A stretch of DNA of 64,000 nucleotides from NCBI RefSeq assembly GCF_003721595.1, contig NZ_RJJR01000001.1:558001-622000 (forward strand). The letters run 5' to 3'. Under the pieces are notes generated by a model that was not told the origin of the DNA, searched no databases, and saw only the letters and a program-made list of their open reading frames with translations. Of this stretch, positions 19,849 to 28,736 are shown one piece after another; positions within the stretch are counted from its first letter, which is position 1, and each line of letters starts with the position of its first letter. This stretch comes from Hanamia caeni. Lineage in GTDB: Bacteria > Bacteroidota > Bacteroidia > Chitinophagales > Chitinophagaceae. The position numbers were made by a program, and so were the translations under genes.

Positions 19849-21795
19849 ATGCTTAGAAAGATTCCTTACTATTTTATTTTGCTCCTTCTTTCAACGCAAT
19901 CTATTGCGCAGAGTTCAAAAATTGACAGCATTAAAAAAGTAATATCCGGGCAAAGTATTGTTACTGAAAAAGTGAACTCTTTGCTTTCTCTCAGCAGGGA
20001 ATTCTACAGCATTTCCCCTGAGGAAGCTATTAATTATGCTACTACAGCCAGGGACTTGGCCCAAAAAGCACAATATAAAAATGGCCTCGCTTATGCTTAC
20101 AAAAATTTAGGCATCGCTTATTACATGCTTGGAAATTATGTGGTATCTATTGAAAATTATGAACGATCACTGGCACTTTTCGACTCCCTGAATGATAAAG
20201 CCGGCGTGGCCAATATTTTAAGCAATGAAGGTTCTGTATTCTTTAATAAAGGCGATGACGAAAAAGCTTTGGAATTAAATTTAAAAGCCCTGCGTGTTTC
20301 TGAAGAGATTGGTGATACACTTAGAATATTAACTGCCTTACAAAACATTGGAGCAGTATATTATAATAAGCCTTCAACGCGCAACCAGGCCATTGAATAT
20401 TTTTTAAGGGCGCTGCCCATGAGTGAATTATTGAAAAATAATGATGCCATCGGAACTATCACGGTAAACATAGGCGAACTCTATTTATTAAAAGGGAACT
20501 ATGATTCGGCGCTGATCTATTTTAAAAAATCGCTGGTAGCTTATAAAGGTTCTGAAAATATTCCCTACACTTTAAATGATATTGGTAAAGTGTATCAGAA
20601 AAGAAAAGATTATCAAACTGCTATTAGCTATCACCAGCAGGCTTTTGATATCTCTGAAAAACTGAACGCAAAAGTGGATATGGGGCAGTCACTGCTTGGC
20701 CTGGGAGATACCTATATGGGAAAGGGCGACGCCTCCACTGCAATTGGTTATTATAAACGGTCAGAGGTAATTTTAAAAGAGATCAGTGACGCAACTTACG
20801 ACCTGGAAAACGCCTACAAAGGTCTTGCCGCGGCTTATGCGAGTAAATCGGATTTTAAAAACGCCTTTAAATATGAGACTTTATTTACCAGTGTAAAAGA
20901 TTCTTTGTACAACCTGGATATAGCCAAAAAATTATCAAGCCTTCAGTTCAATTTTGATATTCAAAAGAAACAAAGCCAGATAGACCTGTTAAAGAAAGAC
21001 CAGGTTTTACAAGAACTGGATCTCAAAAAGCAGAAGCTTACAAAAAATGCGCTCATGATTGGGTTGGCGCTTTTGTCATTAATAGCAGTTATACTCTACA
21101 GGAACTACCGCAATAAAATAAAAACCAATAAATTGTTGGATGCGCAGAAAGTAAAAATTGAAAACCTGTTATTGAATATACTACCTGCTGAAGTGGCAGA
21201 GGAATTACAAAAAAACGGAACTGCTACCCCCCGTTTTTATAAAATGGCCTCGGTTCTCTTTACTGACTTTAAAGGATTTACAAAGCTTTCAGAAAAACTT
21301 ACTCCCCAGGAAGTGATTTCCGAACTGGATATCTTTTTTATGGCCTTTGACGATATTGTTGATAAGTATGGGCTTGAAAAGATTAAAACGATCGGAGATT
21401 CGTACATGTGTGCGGGTGGCATACCCACAGAAGACAATTCTCACCCGTTAAATATCGTAAAAGCGGGACTTGAAATGCAGGAATTTATATTGAAGCGAAA
21501 TGCTGAAAGAGCCAAAATGAACTTGCCTGAATGGAATATAAGAATAGGCATAAATACCGGGCAACTGGTTGCCGGCGTGGTGGGTAAAAAGAAATACGCT
21601 TACGATATCTGGGGTTCTACGGTAAATGTAGCCAGCAGGATGGAAAGCAATGGGGAGCCAGGCCGTGTAAACATTTCGTCGGCCACTTACGAATTGATAA
21701 AGGACAAATATTCCTGTACGCACCGCGGCAAAATATTTGCTAAAAACATAGGAGAAGTAGATATGTATTTTGTGGAAGATGAAATTCATTCTTGA
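19849..21795 (+). CDS. TPR-domain class III adenylate cyclase
   Basis: 648 residues: signal peptide (about 1-20), roughly seven TPR-like helical pairs in the periplasm (30-370), coiled segment, one TM helix (about 400-420), then a cytoplasmic class III cyclase domain (465-645). Catalytic residues are intact: metal-binding Asp472 (VLFTDFKGFT) and Asp517 (KTIGDSYM), adenine-specifying Lys513 and Asp586 (YDIWG), and transition-state Asn593 and Arg597 (GSTVNVASR). The Lys/Asp pair favours ATP over GTP, so it should make cAMP. The layout suggests that a periplasmic interaction on the TPR array controls cyclase activity. The stand-alone cNMP-binding protein at 13294 is a plausible effector, by inference. 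Confidence 0.9.
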   Translation: MLRKIPYYFILLLLSTQSIAQSSKIDSIKKVISGQSIVTEKVNSLLSLSREFYSISPEEAINYATTARDLAQKAQYKNGLAYAYKNLGIAYYMLGNYVVSIENYERSLALFDSLNDKAGVANILSNEGSVFFNKGDDEKALELNLKALRVSEEIGDTLRILTALQNIGAVYYNKPSTRNQAIEYFLRALPMSELLKNNDAIGTITVNIGELYLLKGNYDSALIYFKKSLVAYKGSENIPYTLNDIGKVYQKRKDYQTAISYHQQAFDISEKLNAKVDMGQSLLGLGDTYMGKGDASTAIGYYKRSEVILKEISDATYDLENAYKGLAAAYASKSDFKNAFKYETLFTSVKDSLYNLDIAKKLSSLQFNFDIQKKQSQIDLLKKDQVLQELDLKKQKLTKNALMIGLALLSLIAVILYRNYRNKIKTNKLLDAQKVKIENLLLNILPAEVAEELQKNGTATPRFYKMASVLFTDFKGFTKLSEKLTPQEVISELDIFFMAFDDIVDKYGLEKIKTIGDSYMCAGGIPTEDNSHPLNIVKAGLEMQEFILKRNAERAKMNLPEWNIRIGINTGQLVAGVVGKKKYAYDIWGSTVNVASRMESNGEPGRVNISSATYELIKDKYSCTHRGKIFAKNIGEVDMYFVEDEIHS

Positions 21796-22014
21796 TGGTA
21801 TAAGCAAAAGAAAGTCTCCTCACCTGAAGACAGAAGGAAGCAAAGTTCCGTTTGCCGGCGTTTTTACTCGCGCCTTGACTACGCTGTTGGAAATAATATT
21901 CATTTCACTAACAGCACTTATAAGGGGCAACAGATAGCCATTGATGGCAACGCCGTAGATATGGTTCCTACAGTTATAACTTATTTTATGAACTTGCAAA
22001 TGCAATTTTTGTGT

Positions 22015-22093
22015 TTGCAAAACAAAAGGGAATAATCCGCGCGGTTACTCCTTTTCTTTTGCACTTACCTACGGTGTCAGCGGTCATAAATTT
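22015..22093 (+). repeat. Duplicated segment, copy B
   Basis: Aligns with 12694-12774, sharing TTGCAAAACAAAAGGGAATA and CCGCNCGGTTAyTCC-type stretches. Read in frame, the text before it ends LQNKRE-stop, the same last residues as the DinB protein, so it may be the remains of a DinB paralogue's 3' end. It fills the end of the convergent gap between the cyclase and YncE-like genes; 21796-22014 shows nothing else. Confidence 0.6.
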
Positions 22094-23094
22094 CATCTAC
22101 CGGTTCTGTACACCGCCAATGCTGCCTGCCTGGAATGTGCGGGTTCACAAACAACAAACAAGTTTAATTGAGGAATCAATAAAGAGGTTCTTGCGCCACT
22201 CGCCGTGGGAACGTTAGCGATTTGTTGATAATGACCAGCACCCTGCAATTGAAAAATATTTATGTAGCCGCCGCCACAACTGGCATATATGCGGTTATTT
22301 TGTTTATCATAAAACAAATCATCTGTGTCATTGGTAAGTTTTTCTTCTGAGATTCGTTTTCCTGTTTTTGTATCCATTACCACCAGCGTTGCAGGATGGC
22401 GGTAACCAATAAAAAGTTTATTTCCTTCAGAATCGAAAGCCATGGGAAAATTTGCCTGGCGGTAATCTTTATTCCATTCATTTACGAGTTTTGATTTGCT
22501 GATATCGGCCACACCAATAATACCGGTATTTGGCAGATTTACATAAAGCAAACCGTTTCTTCTATCAATTTGAAATCCTTCAGGATGAGAAGGCAGTTTT
22601 ATATTGCCCACTTCATTATGACTTTTTGCATCAATGATTGCGATGCCGCCGGAGCCATAGCCGACATATACTTTTTGACCTGTTGAATCATAACGAACAT
22701 CATCTGCATCAGAACTTAAATGAACGGTGGCCATCTTTTTATAATTACCGGCATTATAAAAATAACAATCGCCACTTCCGCCGTTGGCAACAAAAATCTC
22801 TTTCGTTTGAGGAATATAACAAACGCCCTGTGGCTCATCCAAACCCGCTATACTATGGAGCACTTTACCATTCGGAAGACTTACCGCTTCCAAAGTATTA
22901 TTCCCTAAAGCAGCTATATAAACCACCTGGTCTTTTACATTAACATCCATATGATCTATGCGTCCTTTCACTCCGGGCAACGGGATCGTCTTATAAACCG
23001 GCAGATAATTCTCTCCAAACGTCGCCTGTCCATTACAGCCAGTAAATGAACAAAAACTGAAGAAAATAAAAAGGTGAAGATTATATTTCATCAT
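22093..23094 (-). CDS. YncE-like beta-propeller lipoprotein
   Basis: 333 residues. A lipoprotein-type signal ends at Cys20 (SFTGC-NGQ), so it is likely anchored in the envelope. The body is a seven-bladed YVTN/YncE-type propeller with repeated blades such as GKVLHSIAGLDEPQGV, QKVYVGYGSGGIAIIDAKSH and NRIYASCGGGYINIFQL. The start codon shares its A with the upstream gene's stop (TAATG), so translation is coupled to the DUF1259 gene. Such propellers are usually binding or scaffold proteins. No enzymatic residue set is evident. Confidence 0.8.
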   Translation of the reverse strand: MMKYNLHLFIFFSFCSFTGCNGQATFGENYLPVYKTIPLPGVKGRIDHMDVNVKDQVVYIAALGNNTLEAVSLPNGKVLHSIAGLDEPQGVCYIPQTKEIFVANGGSGDCYFYNAGNYKKMATVHLSSDADDVRYDSTGQKVYVGYGSGGIAIIDAKSHNEVGNIKLPSHPEGFQIDRRNGLLYVNLPNTGIIGVADISKSKLVNEWNKDYRQANFPMAFDSEGNKLFIGYRHPATLVVMDTKTGKRISEEKLTNDTDDLFYDKQNNRIYASCGGGYINIFQLQGAGHYQQIANVPTASGARTSLLIPQLNLFVVCEPAHSRQAALAVYRTGR

Positions 23095-23993
23095 TATTTC
23101 TTTATTGACTGATGGTTTGTAGCGGCTAATGCTTCCGATAGGCCCTTTGCCAGGTTTTCAGGGTTACCAACAGCCCAAAAATGCATCATGTACAACCGCG
23201 GCTGATCATGTAACATGTGATTGTGCAATGCTGTAGGGGTAATGCCATTGTCGATTAGAATTTTTATTACCGGATTTACTTCATCCGCAAGCAAAACAAA
23301 ATCACCGGTAATGGCAGCGCTGTCACCATTCTTTTGAAAATTAATTCCTGTTCCCATACCCATTGAAGATGGCATTGTCATTCCGCTTTCAGTTAACTTT
23401 TCTTTTCGTGGAAAACTATACTGCAACAACATGCCGCTGTATTTACCCGGCCCAAGGATTTCTTCTACACCTGACCAGTCAACGGCAGCCTGGGGTGCAG
23501 ATTGCGGTGCTGTTAATGGAGTTGCCGTTACTTCCAGCACAGATTTAATTGCTTCTGCAAGTTTTACTTTATCGCCGCTACCCGCAAAATGGACATACTT
23601 TACATTGGGAGTTTCATTGATGAGGTGATTATGTATTGCTGTAATTGTAAGGCCAGCTTCAACAAGCTTTTTTAGCGCAGACGGTACCTCAGTATCTAAA
23701 AGAACCAGGTCACCCATCATAGTTGCCTGGTCGTTTTGCATGATTTTACCGGTCCCCATATTTTTGTTCATACTCATCAAACCAACCCATGACCCGAGAG
23801 CCAATCCCGGCGCTACCGTAAAACTATTCACCTTAACGGTAATGTCTGTGCGTGGATAGCTAATCTTAAAAACATCGCCCTGTACCGTCCCTTTTTTGCC
23901 GAATACTTTTTCAACAGCGGCCCAATCATTTCGTTGGGCGGAGCAATAGAAAACTGTTAAGAAACCCATAATAAGAATGGCTGCTTTTTTCAT
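23094..23993 (-). CDS. Exported DUF1259 (LppY/LpqO-like) protein, duplicated domain
   Basis: 299 residues with a signal peptide ending near FYCSAQ. Two DUF1259 units follow (about 23-155 and 170-295). Each has a GDLVLLDTEV or GDFVLLADEV strand, a TAIHNHL or TALHNHM His-Asn-His motif and a closing MHF-type strand. The HNH residues could bind a metal or ligand, but the family has no established activity. It is the first gene of a two-gene unit with the YncE-like lipoprotein, suggesting that both act in the same envelope process. A C-terminal NHQSIKK tail is unremarkable. Confidence 0.8.
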   Translation of the reverse strand: MKKAAILIMGFLTVFYCSAQRNDWAAVEKVFGKKGTVQGDVFKISYPRTDITVKVNSFTVAPGLALGSWVGLMSMNKNMGTGKIMQNDQATMMGDLVLLDTEVPSALKKLVEAGLTITAIHNHLINETPNVKYVHFAGSGDKVKLAEAIKSVLEVTATPLTAPQSAPQAAVDWSGVEEILGPGKYSGMLLQYSFPRKEKLTESGMTMPSSMGMGTGINFQKNGDSAAITGDFVLLADEVNPVIKILIDNGITPTALHNHMLHDQPRLYMMHFWAVGNPENLAKGLSEALAATNHQSIKK

Positions 23994-24252
23994 AACTGTT
24001 GGTATTAATAAATGAATGGATAAAGTATATTTTGTAGAGAACTTATGTATTCATAGATAAAGATAATCTGGTTTAAAAAGTTTTTTTGTTATTTATTGTT
24101 AGGTTTAAAAAGTTAACTGCTCCACGCTCGGAATCAGCTTACCACCGCACGACTTATTTATAAAAAATGGGAAACAATTCATGTTATCGGGTTGTATATC
24201 CGTAGAAAGAAATATAAGATTATTGGTAGATTAATATTAGTGTCAACCCAAT

Positions 24253-25134
24253 TTACCTTTCCAGGTTTTTTCTATATTCTTTTGGCGATACGCCCACCTT
24301 TTCTTTAAATAGTTTTGAAAAGTAAAAAGCTGATTCGAAGTTCAGGCTAAAGGCTATTTCTTTTATTGACCTGGAACGGTTAGCAAGAAGCATCTTTGCT
24401 TTTTCAATTTTTAATTGAATCAGGTATTGATGGGGAGCAATACCTGTATAGGTTTTAAAAGTCTTGCGAAACCATGCATAACTGACACATAATTCGTTGG
24501 CTACTTTCTCTATATTAATATCCTGCTCAATATTAGTTCTGAAAATAATCCTGGCTCTTTTGATAATAGATTCGGTTATTTCTTCTCCTGTATAAAGCTT
24601 TTGTTTACCCAACGAATGGACTTCACCGAGCAGGTGCATGACAATGCCGGATACCAAAGGCTGATACCCTGTTTTTTCTTCTTTGGTAATCCCAATAATA
24701 TTGGTAAATAATTGGATTACTTCCTCGGATAAACCGATTTCCTGGACAGCGTTTTTTTTTGATAAAAAATGTTGTTGTATTATATTTTCTATAATTAGTC
24801 CTTTAAATCCTACCCAGAACTCATCCCATCCTGTTCGCGGATTCGGTTTGAAACGATGCCATTCGCCAGGGAATAAAAATATAATGCTGCCCTCCCTTAT
24901 TGGTTGTTGCTTACAATTGGCGGATTCAAACAAGCCATTCCCCGCAGCGATATAAATGATTTGATACTCATCCAAAATACGGCCCTTACTCCAATTGAAA
25001 TAATGGTGAACAGGGTGCTCTGGCGCAGGATAATCAACATGCGCATCTATCCTGTTACAGCCTGCACTCAGCACATACAGGCCCCATTTTTCATCTTCCG
25101 CACTCGTGGGCAGGTATTTATAGTAATTAGTCAT
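24253..25134 (-). CDS. AraC-family regulator of the glycan locus
   Basis: The open frame extends to 25278, but the ATG at 25134 (MTNYYKYLP) starts the recognisable protein and gives 293 residues. An N-terminal cupin-type sugar-sensing domain (about 1-150) has DEYQIIYIAAGNGLFES and FLFPGEWHRFKPNP. The C-terminal double HTH (about 195-290) has ELCVSYAWFRKTFKTYTGIA and SALNFESAFYFSKLFKEK-type helices ending in GVSPKEYRKNLE. It is divergent from susC, so it probably senses a monosaccharide or oligosaccharide and activates the locus. AraC-type control of pectin, arabinan or rhamnan loci is common in Bacteroidota. The inducer cannot be read from sequence. Confidence 0.85.
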   Translation of the reverse strand: MTNYYKYLPTSAEDEKWGLYVLSAGCNRIDAHVDYPAPEHPVHHYFNWSKGRILDEYQIIYIAAGNGLFESANCKQQPIREGSIIFLFPGEWHRFKPNPRTGWDEFWVGFKGLIIENIIQQHFLSKKNAVQEIGLSEEVIQLFTNIIGITKEEKTGYQPLVSGIVMHLLGEVHSLGKQKLYTGEEITESIIKRARIIFRTNIEQDINIEKVANELCVSYAWFRKTFKTYTGIAPHQYLIQLKIEKAKMLLANRSRSIKEIAFSLNFESAFYFSKLFKEKVGVSPKEYRKNLER

Positions 25135-25650
25135 AAACTTAAATGGATTAATATACCGTAAAGCCAAAATAAAGTTACCCGTTTTATATGGTATTAAGAT
25201 GGTGAAGAAGGCTCTTGTATAATTGCAGTTTTTTGGGTAAAAATAGGCGAATAATCCTATGTACCGGGATACGTCCAAAATCTACATGTGAAATATCAGT
25301 TTGCATATTTCCTGGGTAAAAATTATCAAATAGATTCGTTTCTGAATTAGTGTTAAGTATTGCGCCTGGTTCACTTATCAAAATTTAAAATTACGTCAAA
25401 GGGTAAGAAGAATAAGATTTAAACTGGTAGGGATGCGGATTGCGGTGACGTTGCATCTTTTCAAATTTTTGCATCATGAGGGTAAAATTTATCTGTCTTC
25501 TATAGAGCTGCCTATTTTATTATTTGGCTCGACAGCGGTTAGGCGCCAGAGACTGTTCATGATAAATACAAAAATGGCTTATCGCCTTTCGTGATCCTAT
25601 AATTAAAAATTATGATTGACTCTTATTTTCTCAAACTAAAAATGATTCCA
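25135..25650. other. Divergent regulatory region of the glycan locus
   Basis: About 500 bp between the AraC gene and susC. It holds a direct repeat TTGCATC at 25451-25457 and 25469-25475 (18-bp period), a possible regulator half-site pair. No promoter matched the consensus well. Short open frames here look spurious. Confidence 0.35.
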
Positions 25651-28600
25651 ATGTCAAAAATCCCATTACGTTTTTTACAACATAAACAGAAAGCATTCCT
25701 GTTTATGCTCTCGATCTTCCTGGTTTCATTTTCATTTGCGCAACAAAAGATAACTGTAAATGGAAATGTGGTTAGTGAGAATAACGCTCCTTTAGCTGGT
25801 GTATCGGTGAATGTAAAAGGCACTACAACCGGTACAACTACAGATGCAAAGGGCAACTTCACTATTTCGGTGAATAAAGGGGCTACGCTCGATTTGTCAT
25901 TTGTTGGCTACGAGCAAAAAGAAGTATTGGTAAATAGTGAAAAGGACGTGACTAATATTTCAATGACCGCTAAAGCCTCAGCGTTAGGGGAAGTGGTGGT
26001 GGTTGGATATGGCACCCAGAGCAGGAGAAACGTGACGGGCGCTATCTCTACTGTGGATGTGTCAAAATTAAAAGATATTTCTTCCGCCAACGTTACAAAA
26101 CTGCTTGTAGGACAAGCGCCGGGTGTAACAGTAAAACAAACTACCGGCTCTCCCGGGCGTGAATTCCAGGTAACTATCAGGGGTACGGGTTCTTTAGGAG
26201 CAGGAAGTGCGCCGCTATATGTTGTTGACGGATTTCCGGTAGGTACATCTGTCGGTCAAAACCTGGATCCTAACGATATTAAAAGTATAACCATCCTGAA
26301 GGATGCAGTATCCACGGCTATTTATGGAGCCAGGGGGTCGAATGGTGTAGTACTGATAACTACGAAAAGTGCCAAAGCGGGTGAAGTTTCATTAACAGCT
26401 ACAGCAGATTATGGCATTCAAAACATACCTGGTTCAAGAAAGACAAAAGTATTGAATGGTGTGCAGTTCGCCCAGTTTAAAAAAGATGCTTTTATGGATA
26501 AGATCAGGTATTATGATAACCGGGAGCCCACGATCGATGAAGTGCCTTTAGATTATAGGTTTCCTGAGCAAACCAAATATTCTACTAACTGGTTTGATGA
26601 GATCCTCAATCAAAATGCTGCCTTTCAGAATTATAATATAACATTGGCCAACGGAAAAGGTGCCATTCACTCCCTAGTTTCTGCAGGATTTCTGAACCAG
26701 GAAGGCCCCCTGATTAATACGGGCTATAAGTTATATTCGGCAAGGGCTAATATCGGCGGACAGGTTAATAAATTTATTACCATGGGCCTTAACCTGGATG
26801 GTTCCTATTCTACGCAAAAGCAGGCCAACGCAACAGAGGGAAGAGACCAGATTGTAGGGGCATCCCTGATTATGGATCCAAGGGAACCCGTGTATAACGA
26901 GGATGGTACCTACAATAATTATATCGGCGGACATGACGGTGTTTTTGGCTTTTATAATCCCGTGCAGCTGTTAAAAGAAGCCCCCAGGCGTTATACCAAC
27001 ACCAATGTGATTGCCAATGCATTTTTAGAATTTACTTTTTTAAAAAACTTTAAATTCAAACCAACAGTAAATGCAGGCATTTATAATGGGTCATATAAAC
27101 AATTCGTTCCTTCCACTATTTCCGGTGAGAATGCCCCTGCGCCAAGGGATGCCAGAGAAAACGATTCATATTCTAACAGAATAAATATCTCCACTGACCA
27201 ATTGCTTACTTTTAATAAAGATTTCGGAGAGCATCACCTGGATGTATTGGCTGGTTATACTGCCCAGGAGGAAACTGTAAAAGATCTCTCCGGAAGTGGC
27301 AATCAATTTCCGGACGACCTGGTTCCCTTCCTAAATTCAGCCATCATTAAGTCTTCCGGTTCTGACGAATACGGATGGAGTATGGAAGCATTCTTTGGCA
27401 GGGTTAACTATTCTTATAAAGGACGGTATTTATTTTCAGGCACCTTTAGAAGAGAAGGAAGCTCAAGATTCGGCTCAAAGAATAAATGGGGAAATTTCCC
27501 TGCCTTGTCAGCAGGATGGAGAATATCAGATGAGTCTTTCATGCCTAAAATTTCATGGCTAAACGATCTTAAAATCAGGGGTAGTTGGGGAAAAACAGGG
27601 AATAATAATATCGGGAACTATTCCAGCTTATCGTTTATGAATTCATCGAATTATGTATTTAATAATAATTATGTGAGTGGACGCGTAATAAGCTCTTTTG
27701 CCAACGCTGAATTAGGATGGGAAAAATCTACACAAACAGACATTGGCATAGACTTGTCTGCATTTCAGAATCGCCTGACTTTTTCTGCTGAATATTATGA
27801 CCGGATCACGAGCGATATGCTCTTGTCTGTTCAACTGCCGGCCATCTCAGGTTTTACAAGCACTTTGGGCAACGTAGGTAAAGTGCAAAACAGGGGATTA
27901 GAATTTTCGGCTGGCTACAGAACAACGATAAATTCCTTTACTGTATGGGGCAATGGAAACATTTCATTTAACCGGAATAAAGTGTTGGCTATACGGGGCG
28001 TTAATGACGAGATATGGAATGGAAGCTTCTATTCAGATTATAATGTTTCCAAGGTGGGCCATCCTATAGGTATGATTTACGGATTCAAAATGATGGGTAT
28101 TTTTCAGAACCAGGCGGAGATTGATAAATGGCCAACGCAGGATGGCGCTATTCCCGGAGTGTATAAATATTGGGACGCCGATGGTAATGGTGTGATTTCT
28201 TATGATACCAAAGACATGGTAGAAATAGGGAACCCGTGGCCAAAATACACATGGGGATTTACAGCCGGGGTTGATTATAAGAATTTTGACTTTAGTGTGA
28301 TCCTCACCGGAGCAGCACATTATGATAATTTCAGAAATATAGAGGCATCTACACTGAACATGGATGGAGTATTCAATGTACTGCAGGTAAGTAAAGACCG
28401 ATTCAGGTCAGAGACACAACCCGGCAATGGATGGGTAGCTACTACCAACACCTGGAAGTGGGAGCGCGAAAGTAATTCGAGGTACGTATATGATGCTACC
28501 CATACCTGGGTGAAAAATATAAGCCTTGGTTATACGCTTCCCAAATCAGCATTGCCTGTAAATAGTTTACGAATATACCTCAGCGCAGACAATCTCTTTT

Positions 28601-28725
28601 TGATTACCAATTATCCCGGTAATAATCCTGACATCGACAATAACGGAGGCATTAATCCGGGGTTCGATGATGAAGCTTATCCGGTTGGCAGAACTTTTTC
28701 TATTGGCGCCAACTTAACATTTTAA
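25651..28725 (+). CDS. SusC/RagA-family TonB-linked outer-membrane transporter
   Basis: The frame starts at 25612; the ATG at 25651 (MSKIPLRFLQ) fits the signal peptide better and gives 1024 residues. After the signal peptide (ending FSFAQQ) comes a carboxypeptidase-like regulatory domain (about 20-105 of the mature region; GVSVNVKGTTTGTTTDAKG). The TonB-box region EVVVVGYGTQ, the plug (VTIRGTGSLGAGSAPLYVVD, then AIYGARGSNGVVLITTK) and a 22-strand barrel to the C-terminal aromatic follow. It should form the glycan-import complex with the SusD encoded 11 nt downstream. Length and order are standard. Confidence 0.95.
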   Translation: MSKIPLRFLQHKQKAFLFMLSIFLVSFSFAQQKITVNGNVVSENNAPLAGVSVNVKGTTTGTTTDAKGNFTISVNKGATLDLSFVGYEQKEVLVNSEKDVTNISMTAKASALGEVVVVGYGTQSRRNVTGAISTVDVSKLKDISSANVTKLLVGQAPGVTVKQTTGSPGREFQVTIRGTGSLGAGSAPLYVVDGFPVGTSVGQNLDPNDIKSITILKDAVSTAIYGARGSNGVVLITTKSAKAGEVSLTATADYGIQNIPGSRKTKVLNGVQFAQFKKDAFMDKIRYYDNREPTIDEVPLDYRFPEQTKYSTNWFDEILNQNAAFQNYNITLANGKGAIHSLVSAGFLNQEGPLINTGYKLYSARANIGGQVNKFITMGLNLDGSYSTQKQANATEGRDQIVGASLIMDPREPVYNEDGTYNNYIGGHDGVFGFYNPVQLLKEAPRRYTNTNVIANAFLEFTFLKNFKFKPTVNAGIYNGSYKQFVPSTISGENAPAPRDARENDSYSNRINISTDQLLTFNKDFGEHHLDVLAGYTAQEETVKDLSGSGNQFPDDLVPFLNSAIIKSSGSDEYGWSMEAFFGRVNYSYKGRYLFSGTFRREGSSRFGSKNKWGNFPALSAGWRISDESFMPKISWLNDLKIRGSWGKTGNNNIGNYSSLSFMNSSNYVFNNNYVSGRVISSFANAELGWEKSTQTDIGIDLSAFQNRLTFSAEYYDRITSDMLLSVQLPAISGFTSTLGNVGKVQNRGLEFSAGYRTTINSFTVWGNGNISFNRNKVLAIRGVNDEIWNGSFYSDYNVSKVGHPIGMIYGFKMMGIFQNQAEIDKWPTQDGAIPGVYKYWDADGNGVISYDTKDMVEIGNPWPKYTWGFTAGVDYKNFDFSVILTGAAHYDNFRNIEASTLNMDGVFNVLQVSKDRFRSETQPGNGWVATTNTWKWERESNSRYVYDATHTWVKNISLGYTLPKSALPVNSLRIYLSADNLFLITNYPGNNPDIDNNGGINPGFDDEAYPVGRTFSIGANLTF

Positions 28726-28736
28726 AAAATCGAAAA

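Noticed and set aside
21448..21807. Minus-strand 119-codon frame within the cyclase gene
   Set aside because: Antisense shadow of the conserved catalytic domain.
25135..25278. N-terminal extension of the AraC regulator
   Set aside because: Residues before MTNYYKYLP are not typical of the family and the ATG at 25134 gives a standard length.
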